Assembly: GCA_934778205.1 (NCBI GenBank)
Contig: CAKVOD010000001.1
Location: 1 to 64,000 of the forward strand
Direction of reading: 5' to 3'
Length of the DNA: 64,000 bases
From: an uncultured Clostridia bacterium
Lineage (GTDB): Bacteria > Bacillota > Clostridia > Christensenellales > UBA1242
Position 1 is the first letter of the stretch, and each line of letters begins with the position of its first letter. Below, piece after piece: positions 16,256-24,215 of the stretch. Under the pieces are notes generated by a model. The model had not been told where the DNA came from. It did no database searches and saw only the letters and a program-made list of their open reading frames with translations. Both the position numbers and the translations under genes were made by a program.

Positions 16256-17325
16256 TTGAGCCCTGCTACTTCAATCAATAGTTGTGGACGAATGCTATAC
16301 TTTAGATTCAATTCGACTTCGCCAAACTCCGCAAGACAATCAGTGATTTGCGACATTTCAAGCGCGTTTGCTTGCACTTTCATAAGTTCTGCCACATCAT
16401 CGCGCAGGACAATCATATTGCGAAAATCTTTGCAGGTTTTGACAATCATAAGATTGCGAAAGTATATTGACATATCGCGCGCGAGCATTGACAAACTTTT
16501 GCCCAACTTGACAAGTTCGTCGACTTTTGCTAAATATGCGCCCGCATCTTCATCAATAATTGACTGCACAAGTTGCCCCAAGACTGAGTCGTCGTTGACG
16601 CCCAAGACTTGCAAAACACTATCATAGGTAACGTTTGAATTGCTAAACGAAACGCACATATCCGCAATCGAGAGCGTGTCGCGCGCACTACCATTGCCTT
16701 CTTTGGCAATATAGGCAACCGCATCGTCATCGTACTTGACGCCTGAATCGTCAAAAATTTCTTTGAGCATTTTTTCAAGCGTTTCTTGTTCAATCAACTT
16801 GAAGTCAAATCGCATACATCTTGACAAGATTGTCGCGGGCAATTTTTGAACTTCAGTTGTCGCCAAAATGAACACGCAATGCGCTGGAGGCTCTTCCAAG
16901 GTCTTTAGTAACGCATTGAACGCAGAATCCGTCAGCATATGCACTTCGTCGACAATGTAAACTTTATATTTGCCAAAAACTGGCGGATACTTGACTTTTT
17001 CGCGCAGGTCGCGAATTTCATCGACACGATTGTTGCTTGCAGCGTCAATTTCCATAATGTCCATATTGTTCAAAACGCTTGTTTCCTGACAAGACCTACA
17101 CTTGCCACACGGCGAGCCGTCCACTGGATTTTCGCAGTTAATTGCGCGCGCAAAAATTTTTGCTACGCTGGTTTTACCTGTCCCGCGCGTGCCACAAAAC
17201 AAATATGCGTGGCTAATTTTGTTTGATTTGATTTGATTGATTAGCGTTTTTGTGATATGCTCCTGCCCGACAACTTTGTCAAAGGTTTGCGGGCGATATT
17301 TTCTATAGAGTGCTAGGTATGCCAT
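16222..17325 (-). CDS. dnaX: DNA polymerase III gamma/tau subunit, zero-frame (gamma-like) product
   Basis: 367 residues. The clamp-loader AAA+ domain has Walker A GTRGTGKT (45-52), a Cys4 zinc module (CENPVDGSPCGKCRSC), Walker B IVDEVHML, sensor motif ATTEVQKLP and the SRC motif (SRCMRFDF), followed by the lid and the collar domain up to about residue 355. It loads the beta clamp and connects the polymerase core and helicase. The zero frame ends six codons after the A9 run (CGG ATG AAG AAG ATT TAG), giving a short product. The rest of the expected protein is in the -1 frame. AAAGGAGAAAA is a good SD. It is downstream of sigH and upstream of ybaB. Confidence 0.95.
   Translation of the reverse strand: MAYLALYRKYRPQTFDKVVGQEHITKTLINQIKSNKISHAYLFCGTRGTGKTSVAKIFARAINCENPVDGSPCGKCRSCQETSVLNNMDIMEIDAASNNRVDEIRDLREKVKYPPVFGKYKVYIVDEVHMLTDSAFNALLKTLEEPPAHCVFILATTEVQKLPATILSRCMRFDFKLIEQETLEKMLKEIFDDSGVKYDDDAVAYIAKEGNGSARDTLSIADMCVSFSNSNVTYDSVLQVLGVNDDSVLGQLVQSIIDEDAGAYLAKVDELVKLGKSLSMLARDMSIYFRNLMIVKTCKDFRNMIVLRDDVAELMKVQANALEMSQITDCLAEFGEVELNLKYSIRPQLLIEVAGLKCMKKKRMKKI
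16240..16248 (-). promoter_or_regulatory. Candidate slippery site (A9) for dnaX -1 frameshift or transcriptional slippage
   Basis: On the coding strand the sequence reads ATG AAA AAA AAA CGG in the zero frame and GAA AAA AAA ACG in the -1 frame. An AGGG motif 13 nt upstream could act as an internal SD stimulator. dnaX of E. coli uses A AAA AAG and Thermus uses an A9 slippage run. Here the arrangement is reversed compared with E. coli: the zero frame gives the short form and the shifted frame the long one. Confidence 0.65.
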
Positions 17326-17334
17326 TTTTCTCCT

Positions 17335-17931
17335 TTATTCGTCTTGAAAGTTTGAAATTGAAATTTTTGCTTTTATGCGCGTCAGTCCGTTGTCAACGCT
17401 TTTGGGGCTTTTGTCAAGTTTTTCAGCAATTTCAGCATATGTCAAACCATCTAGATATAATTTTAACACATTTTTTTCAAAAACGCTAAGATTTTGCGTT
17501 GCTTTCTCAAAAAGTTTTGCATAATTTTCGCGGTTTATCAAAATAGATTCTGGGTCACTGTCATCCCACGTGACATATGCGACAATGTCGTCATCGTCAT
17601 CATTGTCGTTATTATCTTGCAATGACAAACTAATTGATTGATTTAATGGCAAATTCTTTTTTGAATTTGCACTCTTGATTGCGTTGAATACGGCGCGCTC
17701 GATGCAAACGCGTGCATAACTCTTAAAATTGACGTCCTTTGAAATATCAAAAGTTATGATTGCTCGATACAGACCAATCATTCCCTCTTGAATCAAGTCG
17801 TCAATTTCCGCACCAATCAAAAAGTACTTGCGCGCAATTTGATTGATTAGCGGTTTATTTCGCTTTAATAATTCTTCAAGCGCAAAATCGTCGCCCATTT
17901 TAAATTTGTCAATTAGTTCTTTGTCATACAT
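17335..17931 (-). CDS. SigH-like RNA polymerase sigma factor
   Basis: I choose the ATG at 17931, 2 bases after the rlmB stop with GGAG upstream; a longer frame starting at 17973 would overlap rlmB. The product is 198 residues. Region 2 reads IARKYFLIGAEIDDLIQEGMIGLYRAIITFD, split here by normal sigma-70 landmarks, and SYARVCIERAVFNAI. Region 4 has an HTH with LDGLTYAEIAEKLDKSPKSVDNG. An acidic insert (DNNDNDDDDD) lies between them. Placement after mrnC and rlmB matches the Firmicutes sigH locus, so a role in stationary-phase or early sporulation transcription is likely but inferred. Confidence 0.85.
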   Translation of the reverse strand: MYDKELIDKFKMGDDFALEELLKRNKPLINQIARKYFLIGAEIDDLIQEGMIGLYRAIITFDISKDVNFKSYARVCIERAVFNAIKSANSKKNLPLNQSISLSLQDNNDNDDDDDIVAYVTWDDSDPESILINRENYAKLFEKATQNLSVFEKNVLKLYLDGLTYAEIAEKLDKSPKSVDNGLTRIKAKISISNFQDE

Positions 17932-17933
17932 AT

Positions 17934-18629
17934 TTATCTTTGCTCCAATGCCTGAAAAACAATTATTCCGCACGCGACAGACGCGTTCAGCGAATTGAGT
18001 TTTCCGCGCATTTCAATCTTTAGTGTTCCATCGCAAATTTGTCTAGTCAACTTGTGTACGCCACTGCCCTCATTGCCAATGACGATGCCTATTTTACCTT
18101 TCAAGTTGGTATTTTTTGCTAATTCGCCATCCATAGCGGTTGCAAAGACAAAATAACCATTGTCTTTCATTTTTTCAATCGCGTCATTAAGACTGCCGAC
18201 TTGTGCAATTTTTACGTGATTGACTGCTCCTGCGCTTGTTTTGAAGACCGTTTCATTGACCTCACACGCGCGGTGCTTTGGAATGACAATTCCGTCGACG
18301 CCTGCGCATTCGCAAGTGCGGATGATGCTACCGAGGTTGTGCGGGTCCTCAATGCTATCAAGCAAAACAATAAATCCGCCCTCTTTGAATAAACTTTCGA
18401 GCGACACATACTTAAAACCCTCAATATAGGCAATAACCCCTTGATGTTTGTGCGTTTTTGAAATGTCGTCAAGCTTTTGTTTTGCAACATACTTGATGCC
18501 GATTTTCTTAGCATTTGCTAATTGTTCTATTTCTCCACACGACTTACTGCCTTGCTGTATCAACAAACTTTCAAACTTTTTACCGACGCGCAACGCTTCT
18601 AAAACGCTGTTTTTCCCTTCTATTTGCAT
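17934..18629 (-). CDS. rlmB: 23S rRNA (guanosine-2'-O-)-methyltransferase RlmB-type (SpoU/TrmH family)
   Basis: 231 residues with an N-terminal L30e-like substrate-binding domain (residues 1-70). The SPOUT knot has all three motifs: motif 1 EDPHNLGSIIRTCECAG, motif 2 GIVIGNEGSG, motif 3 MRGKLNSLNASVACGI. The enzyme methylates the 2'-OH of a conserved G in the peptidyl transferase loop, using S-adenosylmethionine; assignment to G2251 rests on locus and family. It overlaps mrnC by 10 bp and precedes sigH. The yacP gene that usually sits between rlmB and sigH is absent. Confidence 0.92.
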   Translation of the reverse strand: MQIEGKNSVLEALRVGKKFESLLIQQGSKSCGEIEQLANAKKIGIKYVAKQKLDDISKTHKHQGVIAYIEGFKYVSLESLFKEGGFIVLLDSIEDPHNLGSIIRTCECAGVDGIVIPKHRACEVNETVFKTSAGAVNHVKIAQVGSLNDAIEKMKDNGYFVFATAMDGELAKNTNLKGKIGIVIGNEGSGVHKLTRQICDGTLKIEMRGKLNSLNASVACGIIVFQALEQR

Positions 18630-19066
18630 ACTTTTTCCTTTATTATACTATTTTCGACTATGGCGACGCTTTTTTTCATCAGTTCTTCGAGTCTATCCAA
18701 ATCGCCCTTCATAAAGACATATCCAAGCACGCTTTCAAAACTTGTTGCGATGCGGTAATCCTCAATGCTTGCGTTTTTGGCGGTGTGGTGTAGTTTTACA
18801 TTGCGCGCACGCCTGCCGACGTCGAGTTCGCTTTCATTTAGTTCAGTCAAAATTAGGTCATAGATGATTGCTTGACTTTCTGCTTTGACATATACATTTG
18901 CGACCTTGTTGAGTTTGCCACTATTTTCAAGGCTATTTTTTGCTAGGTGCGCACGGACATATGCTGTCCAAAGTCCGTCCCCAACAAACGCCAGCACGAG
19001 AACATTCCTCAAATGTGCTTCTTTTTCGTCGTTTATGTTTTCTAATGTTTCAAAAAATTCTTTCAT
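18620..19066 (-). CDS. mrnC: Mini-ribonuclease III
   Basis: 148 residues: a single RNase III catalytic domain without dsRNA-binding domain. Diagnostic parts are LVLAFVGDGLWTAYVRAHL (with the catalytic Asp), RRARNVKLHHTAKNASIEDYRIATSFESVLGYVFMKGD broken by the usual loop, and a terminal helix. It matures 23S rRNA ends in Firmicutes. The -10 box TATAAT is only 6 nt upstream of the ATG, and no SD is present, so the mRNA is probably leaderless. It is the first gene of the operon mrnC-rlmB-sigH-dnaX-ybaB-recR and onward. Confidence 0.92.
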   Translation of the reverse strand: MKEFFETLENINDEKEAHLRNVLVLAFVGDGLWTAYVRAHLAKNSLENSGKLNKVANVYVKAESQAIIYDLILTELNESELDVGRRARNVKLHHTAKNASIEDYRIATSFESVLGYVFMKGDLDRLEELMKKSVAIVENSIIKEKVCK

Positions 19067-19072
19067 TTTTAA

Positions 19073-19101
19073 ATTATATCACACTTATGTTTTTTTTACA
19101 A
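19073..19101 (-). promoter_or_regulatory. Promoter of the mrnC operon, placed for a leaderless transcript
   Basis: On the minus strand TTGTAA (19096-19101), a 17-bp spacer and TATAAT (19073-19078) are followed by 6 nt and the mrnC ATG. The expected transcription start coincides with or lies within 1-2 nt of the start codon. Confidence 0.75.
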
Positions 19102-19161
19102 CCATTTAACAATTATTCTCGAGGTTTCATATAATGCACTAAGTACCACATAGGAGAAAAG

Positions 19162-19962
19162 ATGTTAGAGTTGCTAGACAATATTCCCATAATATGGCAG
19201 TGTGTAATTTGCGCAATGTTTTGTTTCCTTTGCACCACGTTTGGCGCACTGCTAATATATGCGTTTAAAAATAAAAACCCCGACCAAATGTCAAAACTTT
19301 TGGCACTTGCTGGCGGTATTATGATTGCGTCGTCATTTTTTTCGTTGCTTTCGCCTGCTATTGATGCGTGTGAAGAAAACGATTTGCCGATATATTTATA
19401 TGTAGCGATAGGTTTTTTTATTGGCGGAACTTTTATTGTGCTTTCTGACAAAATTCTTGACCGTTTTTTCACTTTTGAAAAGTTTGCAAAGCATCGAGCG
19501 ATGAAGCGCGCTGTTATTTTCACGGGGTCAATTGTCATACACAACATACCTGAAGGAATGGCTGTTGGTGTTGCGTTTGGCTCAATTGCAACTGCGACAG
19601 GTGATGCAACTGCCATTTCAGCGATATTGCTTGCAGTTGGTATAGGCATTCAAAACATTCCTGAAGGGTTGACAGTTGCATTGCCCTTGAAAGCACAAGG
19701 GGTTTCGACGAATAAATCCTTTGTTGTTGGAATGCTTTCAGGAAGCGTTGAGCCTGTATTTGCAATTTTGGCATATGTACTATGTTTTTATGTTACAAGC
19801 ATTATGCCGTTTTTGCTGAGTTTTGCTGCGGGTGCAATGGTTGCTGTTGCGACTTGCGAACTCATTCCTGAAGCGGTCAAATGTGGCAAGAACAAAGCGA
19901 CAATATTTTTAGTCGTTGGTTTTGCGCTCATGGCATTGCTTGACACTGCTTTTTCGGCATAG
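19162..19962 (+). CDS. ZIP family divalent metal transporter
   Basis: 266 residues and eight predicted membrane segments. The metal-binding signatures are HNIPEG (fourth segment) and QNIPEG (fifth), the hallmark of ZupT/GufA-type ZIP proteins. It imports Zn, Fe or Mn; the substrate cannot be predicted. The usual His-rich loop is absent. The SD is TAGGAG, 8 nt before the ATG. It is a single-gene unit, divergent from mrnC and closed by a terminator. Confidence 0.92.
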   Translation: MLELLDNIPIIWQCVICAMFCFLCTTFGALLIYAFKNKNPDQMSKLLALAGGIMIASSFFSLLSPAIDACEENDLPIYLYVAIGFFIGGTFIVLSDKILDRFFTFEKFAKHRAMKRAVIFTGSIVIHNIPEGMAVGVAFGSIATATGDATAISAILLAVGIGIQNIPEGLTVALPLKAQGVSTNKSFVVGMLSGSVEPVFAILAYVLCFYVTSIMPFLLSFAAGAMVAVATCELIPEAVKCGKNKATIFLVVGFALMALLDTAFSA

Positions 19963-19974
19963 CCGAAATTTGTT

Positions 19975-20006
19975 AAAAAAAATGCGACCTAAATCGCATT
20001 TTTTTA
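19975..20006 (+). terminator. Rho-independent terminator of the ZIP gene
   Basis: The stem AAAAAAATGCGA / TCGCATTTTTTT with a 6-nt loop is symmetric, so it can also end the leftward gene at 20012. Confidence 0.9.
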
Positions 20007-20011
20007 AGTAA

Positions 20012-20506
20012 TTATTTGCATAATGATTTTTCAGCAAATGTCATTGCAGCAGCAGCGACACTGAAGATTGTTGCAAGGATTGCACCAACGCCAGCAGAAA
20101 TGCTAAGTTTCATTCCAGCGACGCTTTCAGAGTTGCTTCCGCCATAAACAAATGCGCAAATCAAACCAACAACTGCCAAAACTGCAAAAGCAATGCCAGC
20201 AATCATAAGAATTTTGTCAATCAATTGGTTGTTCAAGAACATATTGAGTATGAACAAAACTGCCATAATCAATCCGAGGAAGAACACAATTGAGAAACAA
20301 ATTGTCATGATTGTGTAATCAGCAGATGCGTCTTTAAGACCATTGTCCCAAATGTCAAACAAGTTCATATTGGTTGTTTGTTTAAGACCAGCACCTGACA
20401 TTGTAGCTGCAACAACAGGACATATAAGCATCATTGATGCGAGAAATGCGCACGCTGCTGCGATACCTTTGACAATAAAGTTTGTCATTTTTGATTTCTT
20501 TGCCAT
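20012..20506 (-). CDS. Four-helix membrane protein of unknown function
   Basis: The ATG at 20506 follows GTGGAGGGT at the right distance; the longer frame has no SD. The product is 164 residues. A short basic N-terminus precedes four hydrophobic helices at roughly residues 12-35, 68-92, 98-120 and 130-155. The Ala/Ile/Val-rich helices and the short extracellular loop with Asn and Thr resemble many uncharacterised clostridial membrane proteins. There is no known motif. It stands alone and converges on the ZIP gene. Confidence 0.75.
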   Translation of the reverse strand: MAKKSKMTNFIVKGIAAACAFLASMMLICPVVAATMSGAGLKQTTNMNLFDIWDNGLKDASADYTIMTICFSIVFFLGLIMAVLFILNMFLNNQLIDKILMIAGIAFAVLAVVGLICAFVYGGSNSESVAGMKLSISAGVGAILATIFSVAAAAMTFAEKSLCK

Positions 20507-20790
20507 TTTTACCCTCCACGGTTTTATTTTAGCATAATTTGTGCCAAAATACAACAATTTTTAATGTATAAATAAGATTTTTGATTTCTTTTTCACAATT
20601 TCGATTATTTTTGTCAACATATTCGCTATTTTGTTGACAAAAAAGTTTTTTATAATATGAAAAAAATTTAAACTTATGCAAAATTGCTACTTTTGTATAC
20701 TTTATTTGTATGCGCATTTCTAAAAAAATATGAACAAATTGTATAAAAAAATAAAACCTTGTCTACAATCACGTACAAGGAGGACAAATT

Positions 20791-21381
20791 ATGTCAAATA
20801 CAAACAATCAAAGAAAAACAAACATCAAACTTGCTGTGTATGGAGTTTTGGTGGCAACATTTATTCTTACTATTGCGCTCATTGTCGCGTTTTCGATGCC
20901 GAGCGCTAACAAGAATTTGAACCAAGACGACACGCCGACACAAGAAACAAACAATGTACCGATTGTATTCACAAGTCCGCTTGACGATGCAACAGTGCTT
21001 ACTGGCTACTCAGGTACTGCTTTACAATACAATGCGACATTGAAACAGTGGGAGGCACACAAGGCGATTGATTTTTCGGCGCCAAAAGATGCTAATGTTA
21101 TGGCTGTTTATGACGGCGTTGTTGAGAGCGTGAAGTCATCTTACCTTATGGGTACGACAATTACGATTAGACACAATGACAAGTTATCGACGGTTTATTC
21201 TGCGCTTGACACGGAACCGACTGTGAAAGAAGGCGACCAAGTCAAGAAGGGACAAGTCATTGGCAAGGTTGCAAGTTCCAACCAAGCGGAGGCAAAGCAA
21301 GGCTCACACCTTCATTTCGAAGTGCTTGAAAATGGTGCCAAGGTTGACCCATCTCAATATCTCACTCTTGAAAACAAATAG
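20791..21381 (+). CDS. SpoIIQ-like membrane-anchored M23 (LytM) family protein
   Basis: 196 residues: basic cytosolic N-terminus, one membrane helix (residues 15-36), a short linker, then an M23 domain. The zinc-type residues H90 and D94 (HKAIDF) and the HLHFEV motif (H173, H175) are present. The conserved His of the YxHL motif appears replaced (VYSALD), so peptidase activity may be lost, as in some SpoIIQ proteins. SpoIIQ anchors the forespore side of the SpoIIIA-SpoIIQ channel. The size and single membrane segment fit, but other M23 envelope proteins are possible. The SD is CAAGGAGGAC. It ends directly at copy B of the dispersed repeat, which supplies the terminator. Confidence 0.75.
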   Translation: MSNTNNQRKTNIKLAVYGVLVATFILTIALIVAFSMPSANKNLNQDDTPTQETNNVPIVFTSPLDDATVLTGYSGTALQYNATLKQWEAHKAIDFSAPKDANVMAVYDGVVESVKSSYLMGTTITIRHNDKLSTVYSALDTEPTVKEGDQVKKGQVIGKVASSNQAEAKQGSHLHFEVLENGAKVDPSQYLTLENK

Positions 21382-21480
21382 TGGCGGACGCCACTGGTGC
21401 AGGTTTGGTTGGGTGCCATTATATGAATTTAGGTACATAGTTAACCGACTATGTACCTTTTTTGTACGGGAAAGCCCGTT
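21381..21480 (+). repeat. Dispersed terminator-bearing repeat, copy B
   Basis: The copy begins at the stop codon of the SpoIIQ-like gene: GTGGCGGACGCCACTGGTGC, then TTTGGTTGGGTG, then the hairpin GGTACATAGT (21432-21441) / ACTATGTACC (21448-21457) and seven T. It continues with a GGGAAAGCCCGTTGCTGTAGG tail like that of copy A. Confidence 0.85.
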
Positions 21481-21560
21481 GCTGTAGGTACTGTTCCTGC
21501 GCCTAAGTATCCTTTGAGGACGGCTAGCCACATTCATTCTACAATCTTCAGTTCTTGATT

Positions 21561-21636
21561 GCGGACGCCACACGTGCAAGTTTGGCGAGTGGCACTGTAT
21601 GAAAATTGTACATAGTTGAACAATTATGTACTTTTT
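21561..21636 (+). repeat. Dispersed terminator-bearing repeat, copy C (degenerate)
   Basis: GCGGACGCCACACGTGCAAG is followed by a decayed TTTGGCGAGTGG and the hairpin GTACATAG...TATGTAC (about 21608-21631), then six T. It sits just before the end of the leftward importer operon. Confidence 0.65.
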
Positions 21637-21646
21637 TGACTGTGTG

Positions 21647-22228
21647 TTAGCGCGGGAGCAGTGTTGCGTGGGAACAATGCAGGACGCGGGGCGCTAGTGG
21701 CGCGAGTTCGTCGAGGTTATGCGAAACGATTATGCACAGGCGCGGGTTGCTTTGCAAAAACGTTTTCAAATATGCGACACACTCCATTTGAGTTGCGACG
21801 TCCAAACTTTTAAAGGGTTCGTCGAGCAGTAAAACTTTTGCATCAAAATGCAGGGCGCGCAAAAAACTTATTCTTCTTTGCATTCCACCCGAGAGTTTTT
21901 TAGGCAATTCATTTACGACATTGTCAAGTTTGAGTATGGCAAGAAATGAAAGTACTTCTTCTTTCGTTTTACGCGTGAATAGTCGCAAATTGTCAAGCAC
22001 ACTCAAATTTTCAATAAAGACATCGTCTTGCATCATATATGAAATGCTGTCACAACCTTTGACTTCCCCATCATATGCTGTCAGCCCTGCGATAATGTTT
22101 AAGAGCGTCGTTTTGCCGACGCCACTTTGCCCAACGACGGCGACAATTTCATTGTCATCGAATTGCAAATTTACGTTTTGCAAAACGGTTTTGTTATCAT
22201 AACTTTTACAAACATTTCTTAATTCCAA
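21647..22228 (-). CDS. ABC importer ATPase, SsuB/TauB/ThiZ type
   Basis: 193 residues, somewhat short for an importer ATPase (usually 230-260). The motifs are Walker A GQSGVGKT (33-40), signature KLSGGMQRR, Walker B VLLLDEPFKSLD and H-loop IIVSHNLDE. The DEPFKSLD form is typical of the nitrate/sulfonate/taurine/thiamine-precursor subfamily. It should energise the permease encoded at 22417. The C-terminus ends soon after the H-loop. The 188-bp gap to the permease gene contains a decayed repeat arm, so coupling may be weaker than for the other two genes. Confidence 0.88.
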   Translation of the reverse strand: MELRNVCKSYDNKTVLQNVNLQFDDNEIVAVVGQSGVGKTTLLNIIAGLTAYDGEVKGCDSISYMMQDDVFIENLSVLDNLRLFTRKTKEEVLSFLAILKLDNVVNELPKKLSGGMQRRISFLRALHFDAKVLLLDEPFKSLDVATQMECVAYLKTFLQSNPRLCIIVSHNLDELAPLAPRVLHCSHATLLPR

Positions 22229-22278
22229 TTGCCCACTTCCTTTATGTGTTTTTTGTTTACCTCTCGTCCTTTACGAGA

Positions 22279-22323
22279 TTTCCTACCACAATGGCTTTGA
22301 CAAGCCTTTCGATTCAAATGACA
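22279..22323 (-). repeat. Decayed arm of the MITE-like repeat inside the importer operon
   Basis: GAGATTTCCTACCACAATGG, GCTTTGACAAGCCTTTCG and AAATGACAG match, with mismatches, the reverse complement of the left arm of the element at 9237. It is in the gap between the permease and ATPase genes. Confidence 0.6.
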
Positions 22324-22416
22324 GTGAAAGTCACTTGCCATATTTACAATCAATAAACACCTCAGCATTTCCAATGCACAAATTACGAACGTTATTCAAT
22401 GAAAAATCTACACTGC

Positions 22417-23199
22417 CTACTTTTGCACGTTTAATTTACTATCTTTCACTTTGAACTTGAAGCACTTGAATGCGTCGACAAGTTTTTCCAAAATCGTAGC
22501 GACAAGAATTGTGACAAGCGCAAGTGCAATCAAACCTGCCATATCAAAATAAACCTTGTTTTCTTGCATTAGTCCGCCTATGCTTTGATAGGTATTTGCC
22601 AAAACTTCGCTTGCGACGATAATTTTCAAATTGAGTGAAACGCTTGATGAAAAAATCGGCAAAAGGTCTTTTTGCAGTTTTGGTAGATAGACAAACTTTA
22701 CATAGTCGGATTTTGTTATTTTGTACACATAACATAGTTTTTTGACATCTATACCCACTGAAAACGTACACATTCCTGCATAAATTATTGGCATAATTAC
22801 CAAAATCGCAACAAAGATAGGTGCAATTTGTGAATTTGTCAATATGAGAATAAACAAAATTATTGCAATTGTTGGCACGCTTCGCAATACTTTGACAAGT
22901 GTGTCACAAAAAGTTTTCAAAAAATCGCAAGTTTTTGAAAGTGCGAAAATTCCAACGGAAAGGAACACTGCAAGCACAAACGAAACAACTGCTCGCAAGA
23001 GTGTCATACCAAACGAAGCATAGAACGCCACACTGCCCAAAAGTCCAAAAACTCTGTTGATTGTTTGATAGACAGACGGTACAATCAATTCATTGTCACA
23101 AATAAGATACGCAACTTGCCACGCGAGCAATAAAACAACAATTGTGATTGAAACATAGAGGGCGTGACGCACGCTTTTTATTAATCTTTCTCTACTCAT
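22417..23199 (-). CDS. ABC importer permease, SsuC/TauC type
   Basis: 260 residues with six hydrophobic segments. The BPD_transp_1 fold is recognisable by the conserved stretch LRSVPTIAIILFILI and the EAA-loop region (YKITKSDYVKFVYLPKLQKDLLP). It forms the channel for a small organic substrate delivered by the lipoprotein. It overlaps the lipoprotein gene by 4 bp (ATGA), proving co-translation. Confidence 0.88.
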   Translation of the reverse strand: MSRERLIKSVRHALYVSITIVVLLLAWQVAYLICDNELIVPSVYQTINRVFGLLGSVAFYASFGMTLLRAVVSFVLAVFLSVGIFALSKTCDFLKTFCDTLVKVLRSVPTIAIILFILILTNSQIAPIFVAILVIMPIIYAGMCTFSVGIDVKKLCYVYKITKSDYVKFVYLPKLQKDLLPIFSSSVSLNLKIIVASEVLANTYQSIGGLMQENKVYFDMAGLIALALVTILVATILEKLVDAFKCFKFKVKDSKLNVQK

Positions 23200-24119
23200 A
23201 CATAAAACCTATCATCTGTGAGTTTTTGCGCTGAATTTTCTTGCAAGGCGATGATTTTTTCAATGTAATCATTGATAAAATCTTTATTTTCGCTCGCACG
23301 CATAAACCCCACATTGCATCTAGCCATAACGCCCTCTAGTCCGTCCGCACTAAAAGCGCTGACGACTCCTTTTTCTAGGTGCTTATTGATTGCTTCAAAA
23401 GCGTCCGCTTGTGTTATCTCTTGTTGTATTTTTGCAATCAAGGCATTGACTTGTGTCGCTGTAAATTTTCCTTTTTGGACGACCATTGCGCTTTGCGGAT
23501 ATTTCCCGTACAATTCTTGGACATCTGCGATAATCTTCAAACTGGAATTCATTTTCATTAATTTTGAACACAATGGTTCTGCGACAACAGCAAATTTAAT
23601 TTTCCCCGCCGAAAATGCGCCTGCGAGGTCGCTTGCGTTTGTACCTTTCAAAACAACGTTGTTGGCATTCCCAGCAAGTTCGTTCATTGTATAATCAACT
23701 CCACACTTAGTAAGTGCAAGGCGAACAGTCAGCCCGACGACATTGTTCAAATTTATGACGTGCAGTGTATGCGCTTTCAAACTTAATATGTCCTGCCCAC
23801 TTGTTCCTATGACATAAAGATTACCGAATGTGTTGATTGAAACAATTTGATAATCGGTCATTTTGGTTGCAAGGTTCAGCGGCAAAACACCAGCATCTGC
23901 GCGTTTTGTCGCAAAATAGTTCCCAACATCTGTGCTTGAAACCACTTTGTACTCTGTTTTCCCGCCCAATTCAAACTCATCTAGCAACAAACTTGCCACA
24001 CTCAACGCGGGCGCGCCATCTGGCACGACAAACAAAACCTCTTTTTCCACATTTCCACAGCCAAACAGTGCAAAAAATGGCAGTAATATGGCAATTAAAG
24101 TAGCAACTAATTTCTTCAT
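23196..24119 (-). CDS. ABC importer substrate-binding lipoprotein (SsuA/NMT1-like)
   Basis: I choose the ATG at 24119, giving MKKLVATLIAILLPFFALFGCGN with lipobox LFGC and Cys at about residue 21; total 307 residues. The start VVPDGAPALSVASLL is the usual first strand of the NMT1/SsuA-type type-II binding fold. The ligand could be a sulfonate, nitrate or thiamine precursor and cannot be read from the sequence. TATAAT lies 6 nt before this ATG with no SD, so the mRNA is probably leaderless. It is the first gene of the three-gene importer operon. Confidence 0.85.
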   Translation of the reverse strand: MKKLVATLIAILLPFFALFGCGNVEKEVLFVVPDGAPALSVASLLLDEFELGGKTEYKVVSSTDVGNYFATKRADAGVLPLNLATKMTDYQIVSINTFGNLYVIGTSGQDILSLKAHTLHVINLNNVVGLTVRLALTKCGVDYTMNELAGNANNVVLKGTNASDLAGAFSAGKIKFAVVAEPLCSKLMKMNSSLKIIADVQELYGKYPQSAMVVQKGKFTATQVNALIAKIQQEITQADAFEAINKHLEKGVVSAFSADGLEGVMARCNVGFMRASENKDFINDYIEKIIALQENSAQKLTDDRFYV

Positions 24120-24125
24120 AAATTC

Positions 24126-24155
24126 ATTATACCACATTTTGAAATTTCAATGCAA
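24126..24155 (-). promoter_or_regulatory. Leaderless-type promoter of the importer operon
   Basis: On the minus strand TTGCAT (24150-24155), 18 bp and an extended TGGTATAAT (-10 at 24126-24131) are followed by 6 nt and the lipoprotein ATG. Confidence 0.7.
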
Positions 24156-24156
24156 C

Positions 24157-24190
24157 AAAAAAAACGCGAAACGATAATAGTTCGCGTTTT
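24157..24190 (-). terminator. Rho-independent terminator of the gene at 24216
   Basis: The 10-bp stem AAAACGCGAA (24161-24170) / TTCGCGTTTT (24181-24190) has eight T on the minus strand. Confidence 0.85.
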
Positions 24191-24215
24191 AATAAAAATA
24201 TATTATATGAATCTA

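Noticed and set aside
17936..17973. Longer SigH-like frame starting at 17973
   Set aside because: It would overlap rlmB, and the extra residues do not resemble sigma factors; the ATG at 17931 has an SD-like GGAG.
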